From: Cupriavidus sp. BIS7
GTDB lineage: Bacteria; Pseudomonadota; Gammaproteobacteria; Burkholderiales; Burkholderiaceae
Length of the DNA: 64,000 bases
Direction: 5' to 3'
Assembly (NCBI RefSeq): GCF_000292345.1
Contig: NZ_ALOU01000009.1
Location: forward strand, 62,001 to 126,000
This document shows, piece after piece, positions 1 through 9,017 of this stretch (the stretch's first letter is position 1; the number at the start of each line of letters is the position of its first letter). The notes under the pieces were generated by a model that worked only from the letters and a program-made list of their open reading frames with translations, made no database searches and was not told where the DNA came from. Made by a program: the position numbers and the translations under genes.

Positions 1-12
1 GCGGACCAGCCG

Positions 13-798
13 TCAGCGCGCCGTGTAGCCGCCGTCGATCACCAGCTCGGTGCCGGTGACATAGCGCGCCGCGTCAGACACCAGGTACAGGATGCCCGCG
101 GCGATATCGCGCGGCTGCCCCACCTTGCCGATCGGCGTCAGTCCGGCCAGGTAGTCGAAGAAGCCCTCGCCCTGCCCCATCGTCTGCGCCACATGCTCGA
201 CCATCGGCGTGCGGATATAGCCCGGATGCACGGAGTTGGCGCGGATGCCCTTGGTGGCATAGAGCATCGCATCGGTCTTGGCCATCATCCGCACCGCCGC
301 CTTGGCCGCGTGGTACGGCGGCACGTCCGGCCCGGCGGCAATGCCGTACATCGACGACACGTTGACAATGGCCCCGCCGCCGGCGCGCTCCATATGCGCA
401 ATCGCGTGCTTCGTGCACAGGAAGGTGCCGGTGACGTTGACCGCCATCACGCGCTCCCACTGCGCCAGCGTGATCTGGTGCGTGGGATCGTTGGGGCCTT
501 CGATACCGGCGTTGTTCACCAGGATGCCCAGGCCGCCAAAGCGTGCGGCGATCTGATCGAAGACGCGGCTGACGTCGTCCTCGCTGGTGACATCGAGCTT
601 CCAGAACGCCGCCTGGCCGCCCTGCGCGCAGATGGCCTCGGCGGTGGCGTGTCCGTCGGCCTCCAGCACGTCGAGCACCGCCACCTTTGCACCGGCCGCT
701 GCCAGCACGCGTGCCGTTTCCGCGCCGATGCCGCGCGCCGAGCCGGTAATTGCGGCCACCTTGCCACGCAGGTCGAACAGGTCGTACGGGTATTCCAT
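13..798 (-). CDS. SDR family NAD(P)-dependent oxidoreductase
   Basis: This is a 261-residue classical short-chain dehydrogenase. The cofactor motif TGSARGIG lies at about residues 18-25, NNAG at 95-98, and the catalytic Ser149, Tyr162 and Lys166 (YHAAK) are all present, so it should be active. The C-terminal DGGYTAR is also typical. I chose the ATG at 798 because AAGGAGA sits just upstream; a longer reading to 891 adds an Arg-rich tail unlike an SDR. It is co-directional with the downstream-pathway hydrolase at 848, so a role in oxidising a dihydrodiol or alcohol intermediate is plausible, but the substrate cannot be read from the sequence. Confidence 0.85.
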   Translation of the reverse strand: MEYPYDLFDLRGKVAAITGSARGIGAETARVLAAAGAKVAVLDVLEADGHATAEAICAQGGQAAFWKLDVTSEDDVSRVFDQIAARFGGLGILVNNAGIEGPNDPTHQITLAQWERVMAVNVTGTFLCTKHAIAHMERAGGGAIVNVSSMYGIAAGPDVPPYHAAKAAVRMMAKTDAMLYATKGIRANSVHPGYIRTPMVEHVAQTMGQGEGFFDYLAGLTPIGKVGQPRDIAAGILYLVSDAARYVTGTELVIDGGYTAR

Positions 799-847
799 GA
801 TGTCTCCTTGATTTGTCGTCTGGGTTGTTATTGCCGAATAGCGCCGC

Positions 848-1747
848 TTATGCCGCCGCTTGTGCCGCCGCGCCGTGCACGGTGTCGGCAAGGAAGCCCA
901 GGCACTCGCGATTGAAATAGTCGACGTGCTCGACCATCACCCAGTGTCCGCAGCGGTTGATCATCACGAAGCGTGCATCGGCGCAGCCGCCCAGGAACTT
1001 CAGCGCGCCGCTGGCCGGGTTGAACTTGTCTTCGGTGCCCCAGAACCCAAGCACCGGGCAGGCGATCTCGCCAAGCCGTGCGGTCAGGTTGGGCACCCGC
1101 ATGGTGGCCAGTACCTCGCGCGGCTGCTCGCGGCAGACAGCCATCCGTTCGTCGACCAGCGCCTCGGTGACAAGGCCCTTGTCGTGCACCAGCAACTGCA
1201 ACAGTTGCTTCATGGTGTCCGCGTTCATGTGGCCGCCCGTGAACAGCGACACCATACGCTTGATGCCCTCCATCTCGAAGTAGGTCTCGCGATCCTCCAC
1301 GCCGCCCGGCGCCATCATCACGAGCCGGCTCACGTGCTCCGGGTAATCAAGCGCGTACTGCAGCGCGATGGCGCCGCCCAGCGAGTTCCCGATCAGCACG
1401 CAACGCGGCAGGTCCAGCGCCAGCAGTTGCTCACGAAGTGCCGCGACGAAGAAATCCAGCGTGTACTCGACGTCATCGGGCTTGGACGACAGGCCATAGC
1501 CGGGCAGGTCCACCACCACGGCCCGGAAGCCCGCTTCGACGAATGCCGGCACGTTATGACGGAAGTTGCTGTGGCCGCTGGCGCCCGGGCCGCTGCCGTG
1601 AATGAAAACCACCGGTTCGCCGCTGCCAATGTCCTGGCAGTGCAGCCGCAGTCCCGCGGCAGTGGTCATGAAGCGCCCCACCGGCAGCGCCGGGTGCAGC
1701 GAGGATGGCTTGGCGGCCAGATCGGCCGGCGCGTGCGTAGCGGACAT
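848..1747 (-). CDS. Alpha/beta hydrolase, meta-cleavage product hydrolase type
   Basis: This 299-residue alpha/beta-hydrolase has HGSGPGASG (residues 50-58), the oxyanion-hole motif typical of MhpC/BphD/DmpD/TesD hydrolases. The triad is visible as Ser122 in GNSLGG, Asp240 in GTEDKFNP and His268 in RCGHW. The family cleaves the C-C bond of the 2-hydroxy-6-oxo-dienoate formed by extradiol ring fission, giving 2-hydroxypenta-2,4-dienoate plus an acid. That product is the substrate of the hydratase encoded at 4435, which supports the call. The start at 1747 is preceded by GGGAGA. The exact ring substrate is unknown, and no extradiol dioxygenase is adjacent. Confidence 0.85.
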   Translation of the reverse strand: MSATHAPADLAAKPSSLHPALPVGRFMTTAAGLRLHCQDIGSGEPVVFIHGSGPGASGHSNFRHNVPAFVEAGFRAVVVDLPGYGLSSKPDDVEYTLDFFVAALREQLLALDLPRCVLIGNSLGGAIALQYALDYPEHVSRLVMMAPGGVEDRETYFEMEGIKRMVSLFTGGHMNADTMKQLLQLLVHDKGLVTEALVDERMAVCREQPREVLATMRVPNLTARLGEIACPVLGFWGTEDKFNPASGALKFLGGCADARFVMINRCGHWVMVEHVDYFNRECLGFLADTVHGAAAQAAA

Positions 1748-1763
1748 GGTGGGGTCTCCCTTG

Positions 1764-1777
1764 ATTGTCGCGACGAT
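1764..1777. promoter_or_regulatory. Near-palindromic candidate operator in divergent promoter region
   Basis: The 14 bases ATTGTCGCGACGAT form an inverted repeat with a single mismatched pair, lying in the 147-base gap between the leftward hydrolase and the rightward SDR. Position and symmetry suit an operator serving both directions. No regulator gene for it lies in the window, so the assignment is inference only. Confidence 0.3.
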
Positions 1778-1894
1778 GGTGCGCTGGCGGCATCGCGCGG
1801 ACATCGTTCATTCGGACTACGAGCGGCGCGCACGCTTCTCCTACGATGGGCGCTCCGAAACACGAGCGACAACGAGAGACGAAAGGGAGCATCC

Positions 1895-2683
1895 ATGACG
1901 GGATTCGACTACACGGGCCAGACCGTGCTGGTAACCGGCGGCATGCGCGGCATCGGCCGCGCCATCAGCGAGGCCTTCCTGCGCGCCGGCGCGCGGGTGT
2001 TTGTTTGCGGCCGCACACCGCCCGCGCACGACGGCGAACTGCCCGCCGCGGACGGCCGCCGCGCGGAGTTCGTGGCGGCGGACATCCGCGATCTGGAACA
2101 GGTCGACGCGATGCTGGCACGGATTGCCGAGGATGGCGGCGCGCTGGACGTGGTGGTGCACAACGCCGGCGGATCGCCATTCGCGATGGTGGCCGATGCG
2201 TCGCCACGGCTGCTGGAATCGGTGATCCGGCTCAACCTGGTGGCCCCGCTGCAACTGGCCCAACGCGCCAACGCGTGCATGCAGCGGCAGCCCGGCGGCG
2301 GCACGCAGCTATTCGTGGGCAGCGTCAGCGCCCTGCGCCCTTCGCCTGGCACGGCGGCCTACGGTGCCGCCAAGGCCGGCATTCTCAACGCCGTGCGCAC
2401 GCTTGCGGTGGAGTGGGCACCCAAGGTCCGCGTGACCGCCGTCAGCCCCGGGCTGGTGCTGACCGAGACTTCGCAGCAGCAGCACTTCGGCGACCCTGCG
2501 GCGCTGCGCGAGGTGGCCGCAACGGTGCCGCTGGGCCGGCTGGCCGTCCCGGACGACATCGCCAGCGCCTGCCTGTACCTCGCTTCGCCACACGCGGCCT
2601 ATGTCACGGGCGCCAATCTCGTGATCGACGGCGGCGGCGAGCGTCCGGCGTTCCTGGACGCGGCGTCAGTCAACCGCCACTGA
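1895..2683 (+). CDS. SDR family oxidoreductase
   Basis: This 262-residue short-chain dehydrogenase has the cofactor motif TGGMRGIG (residues 14-21), HNAGG at 89-93, and catalytic Ser143, Tyr156 and Lys160 (YGAAK). The C-terminal VIDGGGERP is typical of the family. The ATG follows AAAGGGAGC closely. It is the first gene of the rightward catabolic run (SDR, DUF1302, hydratase, aldehyde dehydrogenase, aldolase) and diverges from the hydrolase and SDR on the other strand. It probably oxidises or reduces a ring or side-chain intermediate; no specific substrate can be assigned. It is not a close copy of the SDR at 13-798. Confidence 0.85.
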   Translation: MTGFDYTGQTVLVTGGMRGIGRAISEAFLRAGARVFVCGRTPPAHDGELPAADGRRAEFVAADIRDLEQVDAMLARIAEDGGALDVVVHNAGGSPFAMVADASPRLLESVIRLNLVAPLQLAQRANACMQRQPGGGTQLFVGSVSALRPSPGTAAYGAAKAGILNAVRTLAVEWAPKVRVTAVSPGLVLTETSQQQHFGDPAALREVAATVPLGRLAVPDDIASACLYLASPHAAYVTGANLVIDGGGERPAFLDAASVNRH

Positions 2684-2851
2684 GCTCCTGCCCCCCTGAA
2701 CCCTGTGTCTGGAGACCACCAAGGGATTCCAACTAGTCCGTTCTGCCGATTTGCGACGCGCCGCCCCTCACTACGCTTGCCGCCAGGCGAGCGCCACACG
2801 ACATGCCCGGCATTGCATCGCCACTGACACCACAAAAAGGGGGAGCCCATC

Positions 2852-4423
2852 ATGCAGATTGCAACATCCGGCACGTCCGCGCGCCGCAACCGGCTGCGGC
2901 CGACCGCCGCAGCCGCGGCGCTGGCAGTACTGTCCGCGCTGGCCGCGCCTGACGCGCTGGCGTTCGACACCGTCGACCTTGGCCACGACACCACGCTGGA
3001 CTACAGCGTGACCGCGTCCTACGGCGCCGCCGTGCGCACCGGGCACCAGAGCAATACACTGCTGAGCCCGGCCAACATCAACGGCGACGACGGCGACCGC
3101 AACTTCAAGCGCGGCGACATGATTGCCAACCGTGTCTCGCTGCTGGGCGAAGCACAGGTGAAGCACGACGCGTTTGGCGTGCTGGTGCGCGGCAGCGTGT
3201 TCCAGGACTGGGCCTACAGCGGCACCAACTCGAACAACGCGCCGTTCACGGTCAACCACAGCGGCCCGTTCAACGAGTTCACCGACTCCGCGAAGGACTA
3301 CCACGAAAGCCGTGCCCAACTGCTCGATGCCTATGTCTACGGGTCCGTGCCAGTGAGCAGCACGGAACTGAGCTTCAAGCTGGGCAACCAGGTGGTGGCG
3401 TGGGGCGAGAGCCTGTTCTTCGCCAACATCGCAGGCGCGCAAGGCCCTGCGGACGCGACCAAGGCCTTCGTGCCGGGCGCGGAGGTCAAGGACATCCTGC
3501 TGCCGGTACCGCAGGCCTCGCTGCAATGGCAGGTCACGCCGTCGTTCAGCCTGATGACCTATTACCAGTTCACGTTCAAGCCGAACCAGCTTTCCGCGCC
3601 TGGCAGCTATTTCAGCACCAGCGACGTGGTTGGTCCCGGCGCCGAGTTCATCATCGGACCGGGCTTCAATATCCCGCGCGGCCCCGATGATCGTCCTTCG
3701 GACTGGGGCCAATGGGGCGTGGGCGCGCGTTTCCGCGTGTTTGGCGACACCGAGATCGGGCTCTATCAGCTTCGCTACCACGACAAGAACCCGAGCGTGG
3801 TGACCTCGCTGTTCCCCACGCTGCAGTACCAGCAGAAATACTTCAGCGGCATCAACCTGACCGGCGCCAGCTTCTCCACGCAGGTGGCGGGCGCCAACGT
3901 CGCCGGCGAAGTCAGCTACAAGGACGGCGTGCCGATGCTGGTCAACGTGGCCGGTTCCCCCACCGCATCGCGCGGCAGGGCGCTGCAGGGCAACATCTCG
4001 GCGATCTACTCGATTGGCCCGACGTTCCTCGCCAACTCGCAGTCGCTGCTTGGTGAAATCACCTATCTGCACGTGATCGGCGTGGATTCGGTGATGGGTT
4101 ACAGCGGGCTGACGAACACGCGCGACGCGGCCGCATTCCAGGTTGGCTGGTCGCTGACCTACAACAACATCTTCGACGGCTGGGACCTGACGGTACCGCT
4201 CACGTACGCGCAGCAATTCAGCGGCAACTCGTCCGTGGCCGGCGCGATGGGCACGCTGATGGGCTACGGCGACAAGCGCGCCAGCATCGGGCTGACCTTC
4301 AAGTACCTGAACAACCTGGAGCTGAACCTGACCTACGCCGCGTTCATCGGCGGACCGAGCATCACCAACCGTCCGCTGGCCGATCGCGACTACGTGGCCT
4401 TCAACGCCAAGTATTCGTTCTGA
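2852..4423 (+). CDS. DUF1302 family outer-membrane protein
   Basis: This is a 523-residue protein with an N-terminal signal peptide: a basic start, an Ala/Leu core and a likely cleavage after DALA near residue 37. The body is rich in alternating polar/aromatic strands and ends in YSF, the terminal Phe expected of an outer-membrane beta-barrel. It matches my recollection of the DUF1302 family, which recurs in proteobacterial clusters for steroid, terpene and aromatic degradation, usually with DUF1329; no DUF1329 gene is seen here. It lies between the SDR and the lower meta-pathway genes, suggesting a channel or surface function for a hydrophobic substrate. GGGGGAG precedes the ATG. Confidence 0.75.
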   Translation: MQIATSGTSARRNRLRPTAAAAALAVLSALAAPDALAFDTVDLGHDTTLDYSVTASYGAAVRTGHQSNTLLSPANINGDDGDRNFKRGDMIANRVSLLGEAQVKHDAFGVLVRGSVFQDWAYSGTNSNNAPFTVNHSGPFNEFTDSAKDYHESRAQLLDAYVYGSVPVSSTELSFKLGNQVVAWGESLFFANIAGAQGPADATKAFVPGAEVKDILLPVPQASLQWQVTPSFSLMTYYQFTFKPNQLSAPGSYFSTSDVVGPGAEFIIGPGFNIPRGPDDRPSDWGQWGVGARFRVFGDTEIGLYQLRYHDKNPSVVTSLFPTLQYQQKYFSGINLTGASFSTQVAGANVAGEVSYKDGVPMLVNVAGSPTASRGRALQGNISAIYSIGPTFLANSQSLLGEITYLHVIGVDSVMGYSGLTNTRDAAAFQVGWSLTYNNIFDGWDLTVPLTYAQQFSGNSSVAGAMGTLMGYGDKRASIGLTFKYLNNLELNLTYAAFIGGPSITNRPLADRDYVAFNAKYSF

Positions 4424-4434
4424 GTCCATCTGAC

Positions 4435-5229
4435 GTGAGCACCGACATGACCAACGACCTGATCACCACGCTGAGCCAGGAACTCCAGCAGGCACTTGTC
4501 ACGCGCGTGCCGGTGCCGCCACTGTCCGGCCGTGGGCTGGGGCTTGATATCAGCCAGGCCTATCGCATTCAGCAGGGCTTTGTCGCGCACCGTCTGGCGG
4601 CCGGGGACACCATCACCGGCAAGAAGATCGGCGTGACGAGCCTGGCCGTGCAGCAGATGCTGGACGTACACCAGCCCGATTTCGGCATCCTGCTGCAAAG
4701 CATGCACTACGCCGATGGCGAGCCCATCCCCACTGCAAGGCTGATCCAGCCGCGCGCCGAGGGTGAGATCGCCTTCTTCCTGAAGCGCACGCTGCGCGGC
4801 CCGGGCGTCACGCGTGAGGAGGTGCTCGAGGCCACGGAGTCGGTTGCCGCGTGCTTCGAGATCGTCGACTCGCGCATCCGGGACTGGCGCATCCGCATCG
4901 AGGACACCGTTGCCGACAATGCGTCCTGCGGCGTCTATGTGCTTGGCAGCGAGCGCGTGAGTCCGCATGCGCTGGATCTGGCCGCGTGCGAGATGACGCT
5001 GGAGAAGAACGGCGAACGCGTGGCGACGGGTCTTGGCAGCGCGGCGCTCGGCCACCCGGCCGATGCGGTGGCATGGCTCGCGAACACGCTCGGCGGCTTC
5101 GGCATTTCGCTGCTGCCTGGCGAGACGATCCTGTCCGGCTCGCTGGCGGCGCTGATCCCCGTGCAGGCGGGCGACGCGCTGTCGATGCATATCACCGGCA
5201 TCGGCGGATGCAGCGCCCGCTTCTGCTGA
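4435..5229 (+). CDS. dmpE: 2-oxopent-4-enoate (2-hydroxypentadienoate) hydratase
   Basis: This 264-residue protein belongs to the hydratase/decarboxylase family (DmpE/MhpD/BphH; DmpH is a homologous decarboxylase). Acidic metal-site residues are visible in AEGEIAF and CFEIVDSR, and DNASCGVYVLG follows as in the family. It adds water to 2-hydroxypenta-2,4-dienoate to give 4-hydroxy-2-oxovalerate. Gene order hydratase, acetaldehyde dehydrogenase, aldolase is the same as mhpD-F-E, which favours hydratase over decarboxylase. The GTG at 4435 is taken as start; an ATG at 4447 is an equal alternative because neither has a clear ribosome site. It starts 11 bases after the DUF1302 stop. Confidence 0.85.
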   Translation: MSTDMTNDLITTLSQELQQALVTRVPVPPLSGRGLGLDISQAYRIQQGFVAHRLAAGDTITGKKIGVTSLAVQQMLDVHQPDFGILLQSMHYADGEPIPTARLIQPRAEGEIAFFLKRTLRGPGVTREEVLEATESVAACFEIVDSRIRDWRIRIEDTVADNASCGVYVLGSERVSPHALDLAACEMTLEKNGERVATGLGSAALGHPADAVAWLANTLGGFGISLLPGETILSGSLAALIPVQAGDALSMHITGIGGCSARFC

Positions 5230-5273
5230 TGTCCCGATCTTCCGATCTCCTCAATACAACCTGAGAAACGCTC

Positions 5274-6182
5274 ATGAACAAGATCCGATGCGCCCTGATC
5301 GGCCCCGGCAATATCGGCACCGACCTGCTCTACAAGCTGCGCCGCAGCGAGATCCTGGAGCCGGTCTGGATGGTCGGCGTGGAGCCTGGCTCCGAAGGCC
5401 TGGCACGCGCGCGCGAGCTTGGGCTGAAGACCACCAGTGACGGTATCGACGGCCTGCTGCCCCACATCGAAGCCGACGATATCCGCATTGCCTTCGATGC
5501 CACCTCGGCCTATGTCCACGCCGAGCACTCGGCAAAGCTGACCGCACTCGGCGTTCGCGTGATCGACCTGACGCCGGCGGCGATCGGGCCGTTCTGCGTG
5601 CCGCCGGTCAACCTGGAAGCGCATATCGGCAGCAACGAGATGAACGTCAACATGGTCACCTGCGGCGGGCAGGCCACCATCCCGATGGTGTACGCGGTGT
5701 CACGCGTGCAGCCGGTGGCCTATGGCGAGATCGTGGCGACGGTATCGTCACGATCGGTCGGGCCGGGCACGCGCCGCAACATCGACGAATTCACGCGCAC
5801 CACCGCGGGCGCGATCGAGGCCGTTGGCGGCGCGCGCCAGGGCAAAGCCATCATCGTCATCAACCCGGCCGAGCCGCCGCTGATCATGCGCGACACGATC
5901 CACTGCCTGACCGATGACGCGCCCGATGTCGCCGCCATTACGGCATCGGTCCACGACATGATCGCCGAGGTGCGCAAGTACGTGCCCGGCTATACGCTGA
6001 AGAACGGCCCCGTGTTTGACGGCAATCGCGTATCGATCTTCCTTGAGGTGGAAGGGCTGGGCGACTATCTGCCGAAGTACGCCGGCAACCTGGACATCAT
6101 GACGGCCTCGGCCGCGCGCACCGCCGAATGCATCGCTGCCGCCATGCGCGCCGGCAACCCCACCGAAACCGCCACCGCCTGA
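5274..6182 (+). CDS. dmpF: Acetaldehyde dehydrogenase (acylating)
   Basis: This 302-residue protein converts acetaldehyde, NAD+ and CoA to acetyl-CoA (EC 1.2.1.10). The Rossmann motif IGPGNIGTD is at residues 9-17 and the nucleophile is Cys130 in MVTCGGQA, as in DmpF/MhpF/BphJ; length also matches. In this family the enzyme forms a channelling complex with the 4-hydroxy-2-oxovalerate aldolase, whose gene begins 10 bases downstream. It is the last-but-one step of the meta-cleavage route and delivers carbon to central metabolism. Confidence 0.95.
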   Translation: MNKIRCALIGPGNIGTDLLYKLRRSEILEPVWMVGVEPGSEGLARARELGLKTTSDGIDGLLPHIEADDIRIAFDATSAYVHAEHSAKLTALGVRVIDLTPAAIGPFCVPPVNLEAHIGSNEMNVNMVTCGGQATIPMVYAVSRVQPVAYGEIVATVSSRSVGPGTRRNIDEFTRTTAGAIEAVGGARQGKAIIVINPAEPPLIMRDTIHCLTDDAPDVAAITASVHDMIAEVRKYVPGYTLKNGPVFDGNRVSIFLEVEGLGDYLPKYAGNLDIMTASAARTAECIAAAMRAGNPTETATA

Positions 6183-6192
6183 GGAGCAAGCC

Positions 6193-7218
6193 ATGGGACA
6201 ACACATCACCCTGCATGACATGACCCTGCGGGACGGCATGCACCCGAAGCGCCACCAGATCTCGCTGGACCAAATGAAGGGCATCGCGCGCGGACTGGAC
6301 GCCGCCGGCGTGCCGCTGATCGAAGTCACCCACGGCGATGGCCTTGGCGGTGCATCGGTCAACTACGGCTTTCCCGCGCATAGCGACGAGGAATACCTGC
6401 GCGCCGTGCTGGGCGAACTGAAGCAGGCGCGCGTGTCCGCATTGCTGCTGCCCGGCATCGGCACCGTCGACCACCTGCGCATGGCGCACGATATCGGCGT
6501 GCACACGATCCGCGTGGCCACGCACTGCACGGAGGCCGATGTCTCCGAGCAGCATATCGGCATGGCGCGCAAGCTCGGCATGGATACCGTGGGCTTCCTG
6601 ATGATGGCGCACATGGCACCGGTGGAGACGCTGGTGAAGCAGGCGCTGCTGATGGAAAGCTACGGCGCCAACTGCCTGTACATCACGGATTCGGCCGGAC
6701 ACATGCTGCCGCACGACGTCACCGAGAAGCTGACGGCGGTGCGGCAGGCACTGCGCCCCGAGACCGAACTTGGCTTCCATGGCCACCATAACCTTGCAAT
6801 GGGCGTGGCCAATTCGCTGGCGGCAATCGCCTGCGGCGCCAACCGCATTGACGCCGCCGCCGCAGGCCTGGGTGCCGGTGCCGGCAATACGCCCATGGAG
6901 GTTCTGGTGGCCGTGTGCGAGCGCATGGGTATCGAGACCGGCGTGGACGTGTACGGGATTGCCGACGTGGCCGAGGACCTGGTGGTGCCGATCATGGACC
7001 ATCCGATCCGCATCGACCGCGACGCGCTCACGCTCGGCTATGCCGGTGTGTATTCGTCCTTCCTGCTGTTTGCCAAGCGTGCCGAGGCCAAGTACCGCAT
7101 CCCGGCGCGCGAAATCCTGGTCGAACTCGGCCGCCAGCGGCTGGTGGGCGGGCAGGAAGACATGATCGAGGATACGGCGATCACGCTGGCACGCGCACGC
7201 GGCCTGCTGGAGGCATAG
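6193..7218 (+). CDS. dmpG: 4-hydroxy-2-oxovalerate aldolase
   Basis: This 341-residue aldolase splits 4-hydroxy-2-oxovalerate into pyruvate and acetaldehyde (EC 4.1.3.39). The N-terminal [13 protein letters not shown] carries the catalytic Arg13 and metal ligand Asp14, and [11 protein letters not shown] (194-204) supplies the two metal-binding histidines. [12 protein letters not shown] and the C-terminal communication domain are typical of DmpG/MhpE/BphI. It has a strong GAGGAG ribosome site and follows the acetaldehyde dehydrogenase partner directly. It is the last gene of the rightward pathway operon; a strong inverted repeat begins 16 bases after its stop. Confidence 0.96.
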   Translation: MGQHITLHDMTLRDGMHPKRHQISLDQMKGIARGLDAAGVPLIEVTHGDGLGGASVNYGFPAHSDEEYLRAVLGELKQARVSALLLPGIGTVDHLRMAHDIGVHTIRVATHCTEADVSEQHIGMARKLGMDTVGFLMMAHMAPVETLVKQALLMESYGANCLYITDSAGHMLPHDVTEKLTAVRQALRPETELGFHGHHNLAMGVANSLAAIACGANRIDAAAAGLGAGAGNTPMEVLVAVCERMGIETGVDVYGIADVAEDLVVPIMDHPIRIDRDALTLGYAGVYSSFLLFAKRAEAKYRIPAREILVELGRQRLVGGQEDMIEDTAITLARARGLLEA

Positions 7219-7233
7219 CCCATACGGGAAGCA

Positions 7234-7269
7234 CAATCAACGTGCGCCGCGTATCGCGCACGTTGATTG
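7234..7269 (+). terminator. 14-bp perfect inverted repeat after aldolase gene
   Basis: The arms CAATCAACGTGCGC and GCGCACGTTGATTG are exact reverse complements separated by 8 bases. The repeat lies just after the aldolase stop, where a transcription terminator is expected, but no T-tract follows. It could equally be an operator or a Rho-type end. Confidence 0.5.
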
Positions 7270-7460
7270 CGTGGATGGAATCAGCGCCCGGAGTGCGCTG
7301 CCCGCCGCACCGCGCAGCGTCGATGGTGACCCGCGCATTCAGCCCGATATTTCCGTGCGGCACGCACTACACTTAGGTACCGCTCGGCAATCGGGCTGCA
7401 CCAGCCAGAGTCGGGCGCGACCGGTTTCCACCCCCCTCCCCCCAAACAAGGAGACGCGTC

Positions 7461-7886
7461 ATGGCTACATCGCCCAATCCGTTCACCGATTTCACCAAGT
7501 TGCTGGAGCAGTACAAGCTCCCCGGCGTTGACATGGCGTCGGTGATTGAAGCGCGGCGCAAGGATATCGAAGCCATCACGGAGGCCAACAAGGTGGCCTA
7601 CGAAGGCATGCAGGCACTCGTGCAGAAGCAGACGGAGATCCTGAGCAAGAGCATGCAGGAGATCCAGGCCGTGACCCAGAAGCTGACCACAGGCGGCAAT
7701 CCCGCCGAGGTGATGGCCAAGCAGGGCGAACTCGTGCAGCAAGGCCTGCAGACGGCGTTCAACAACATGCGCGAACTGGCCGAAATGGCCCAGAAATCGC
7801 AAGCGGAGGCGCTGGCCGTGATTACCAAGCGTGCCGAACAGAGTATCGAAGAGGCAAAGAGCCTGATGAAGCAAACGGGCAAGTAG
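7461..7886 (+). CDS. phaP: Phasin family protein
   Basis: This 141-residue protein is helical, amphipathic and lacks cysteine, with the opening NPFTDFTKLLEQYKLPGVDM that characterises phasins of Burkholderiales. Repeated Gln/Lys/Glu heptads follow (QALVQKQTEILSKSMQ). Phasins coat polyhydroxyalkanoate granules and control their size and number. AAGGAGACG precedes the ATG. The gene stands alone between the meta-pathway operon and the convergent hut block, so acetyl-CoA from the former may be stored as PHA, but this is only a contextual suggestion. Cupriavidus species often carry several phasins, and which one this is cannot be told. Confidence 0.9.
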   Translation: MATSPNPFTDFTKLLEQYKLPGVDMASVIEARRKDIEAITEANKVAYEGMQALVQKQTEILSKSMQEIQAVTQKLTTGGNPAEVMAKQGELVQQGLQTAFNNMRELAEMAQKSQAEALAVITKRAEQSIEEAKSLMKQTGK

Positions 7887-8013
7887 GCACCAACACCGCC
7901 GAACCCGCTGACCGCCGCGGCGAAGCCCGGCCATCCCAACGGTCGGGAAATGGCGTGGCGCTTCGCTGCGTCGCCGCGGCGCACCCAGTCCAATCAGCCC
8001 GCACGGACGATCG

Positions 8014-8043
8014 GCCGATCAGCCGATCAGCCGATCAGCCGAT
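8014..8043. repeat. Tandem octamer repeat GCCGATCA, 3.75 copies
   Basis: Four head-to-tail copies (the last incomplete) of GCCGATCA occupy these 30 bases. They overlap the 3' end of hutG, so the repeat encodes its last residues and provides the stop codon. Slippage here could change the HutG C-terminus. Confidence 0.8.
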
Positions 8044-9001
8044 ACACCAGCCGTGCGGCAACCCTGGCACTCTGGCCGTCACGGTCGAACTGCGGATTGA
8101 ACTCGGCAAGGTCCGCCGCACGCAGCTTGCCGGACGCACGTACATGCGTGACGACTGCCTCGACCACACTGATCGGCACGCCATACGCGGCAGGCGCGGA
8201 AACGCCGGGCATGACTGCGGCGGGAAGAACGTCAAAGTCGATCGTCAGGTAGACGTGCGCAACCTGTGCGATCAGCGCGTCGATCTCGGCAAGCCGCTGG
8301 TCCAGATGCCGCTCCTGCATGTCGATGTCCTCGACATGGTGAACGCCAAGCGCCTGTGCGTGCGCGAACAGCGATGCGGTGTTGCCAAGCCGGCTGACAC
8401 CAAGGCACGCATAGTCGAATGGCTTCCCGGCAACGCGGCACGCCTGTGCGATCTGGTCGAACGGTGTACCCGAGCTTCCGGGCCGCGCCGTCCGCAGGTC
8501 AAAATGCGCGTCGAGGTTGAGGATCAGCACGCGGCCGGTGTCGCCCGCCGCGTCCAGATGCGCGCTCAGGCCCTGCCAGGTGCCCCAGGCCACTTCGTGG
8601 CCGCCGCCAAGCACGATCGGCAGCGCGCCACGGCCCAGTTGCGCGCCAACGACCTGCCCCAGCGCCTGCTGCGCATCCTCCAGCGCATCGCCTTCGCAGC
8701 GCACGTCGCCCGCATCGTAGAGCGCAGACACGTCGTGCACGGGCAGACTGGCCAGCGCGCGCCGAATCGCGCGCGGGCCATCGGCGGCGCCAACGCGGCC
8801 CTGGTTGCGCCTGACGCCGGCATCGCACGCGAAGCCGATCAGGACCGCGGCACCAGCCAGGTCGCCGGCCAGATCGCCGGACGCTTCGGGGGACAGCGGC
8901 TGGACGATATTGAACAGCCGCCGCGTGTCCCCACGCTCGCCAGTGTCGGAGCGCCCGTGCCAGACCACGTCGGAGTCCGCCGCGTGCGTGAGCGCCGTCA
9001 T
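8027..9001 (-). CDS. hutG: Formimidoylglutamase
   Basis: This 324-residue protein belongs to the arginase/agmatinase ureohydrolase family. The binuclear manganese ligands are visible: His135 in GGGHE, Asp164/His166/Asp168 in DAHFD, and Asp255/Asp257 in TIDFDVLP. Its position at the end of the hut block identifies it as HutG (EC 3.5.3.8), which hydrolyses N-formimidoyl-glutamate to glutamate and formamide. The ATG at 9001 lacks a clear ribosome site and lies 16 bases after the permease stop; a GTG at 9016, directly after that stop, is an alternative. The C-terminus RLIG runs into an octamer repeat. Confidence 0.92.
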   Translation of the reverse strand: MTALTHAADSDVVWHGRSDTGERGDTRRLFNIVQPLSPEASGDLAGDLAGAAVLIGFACDAGVRRNQGRVGAADGPRAIRRALASLPVHDVSALYDAGDVRCEGDALEDAQQALGQVVGAQLGRGALPIVLGGGHEVAWGTWQGLSAHLDAAGDTGRVLILNLDAHFDLRTARPGSSGTPFDQIAQACRVAGKPFDYACLGVSRLGNTASLFAHAQALGVHHVEDIDMQERHLDQRLAEIDALIAQVAHVYLTIDFDVLPAAVMPGVSAPAAYGVPISVVEAVVTHVRASGKLRAADLAEFNPQFDRDGQSARVAARLVYRLIG

Positions 9002-9017
9002 GGGTGGCGAATCCACG

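Noticed and set aside
860..1894. Plus-strand extension of the second SDR frame
   Set aside because: The part before 1895 is antisense to the hydrolase gene; the SDR has its own ATG and ribosome site.
2800..2851. Sigma-54 promoter before the DUF1302 gene
   Set aside because: A TTGCA-like -12 element is present but the -24 GG element does not match at the needed spacing.
2771..4429. 552-codon minus-strand frame
   Set aside because: Shadow of the DUF1302 gene, which has a signal peptide and beta-barrel features.
8014..8043. Possible CRISPR or iteron array
   Set aside because: Direct octamers without spacers and no cas or rep genes; a simple tandem repeat.
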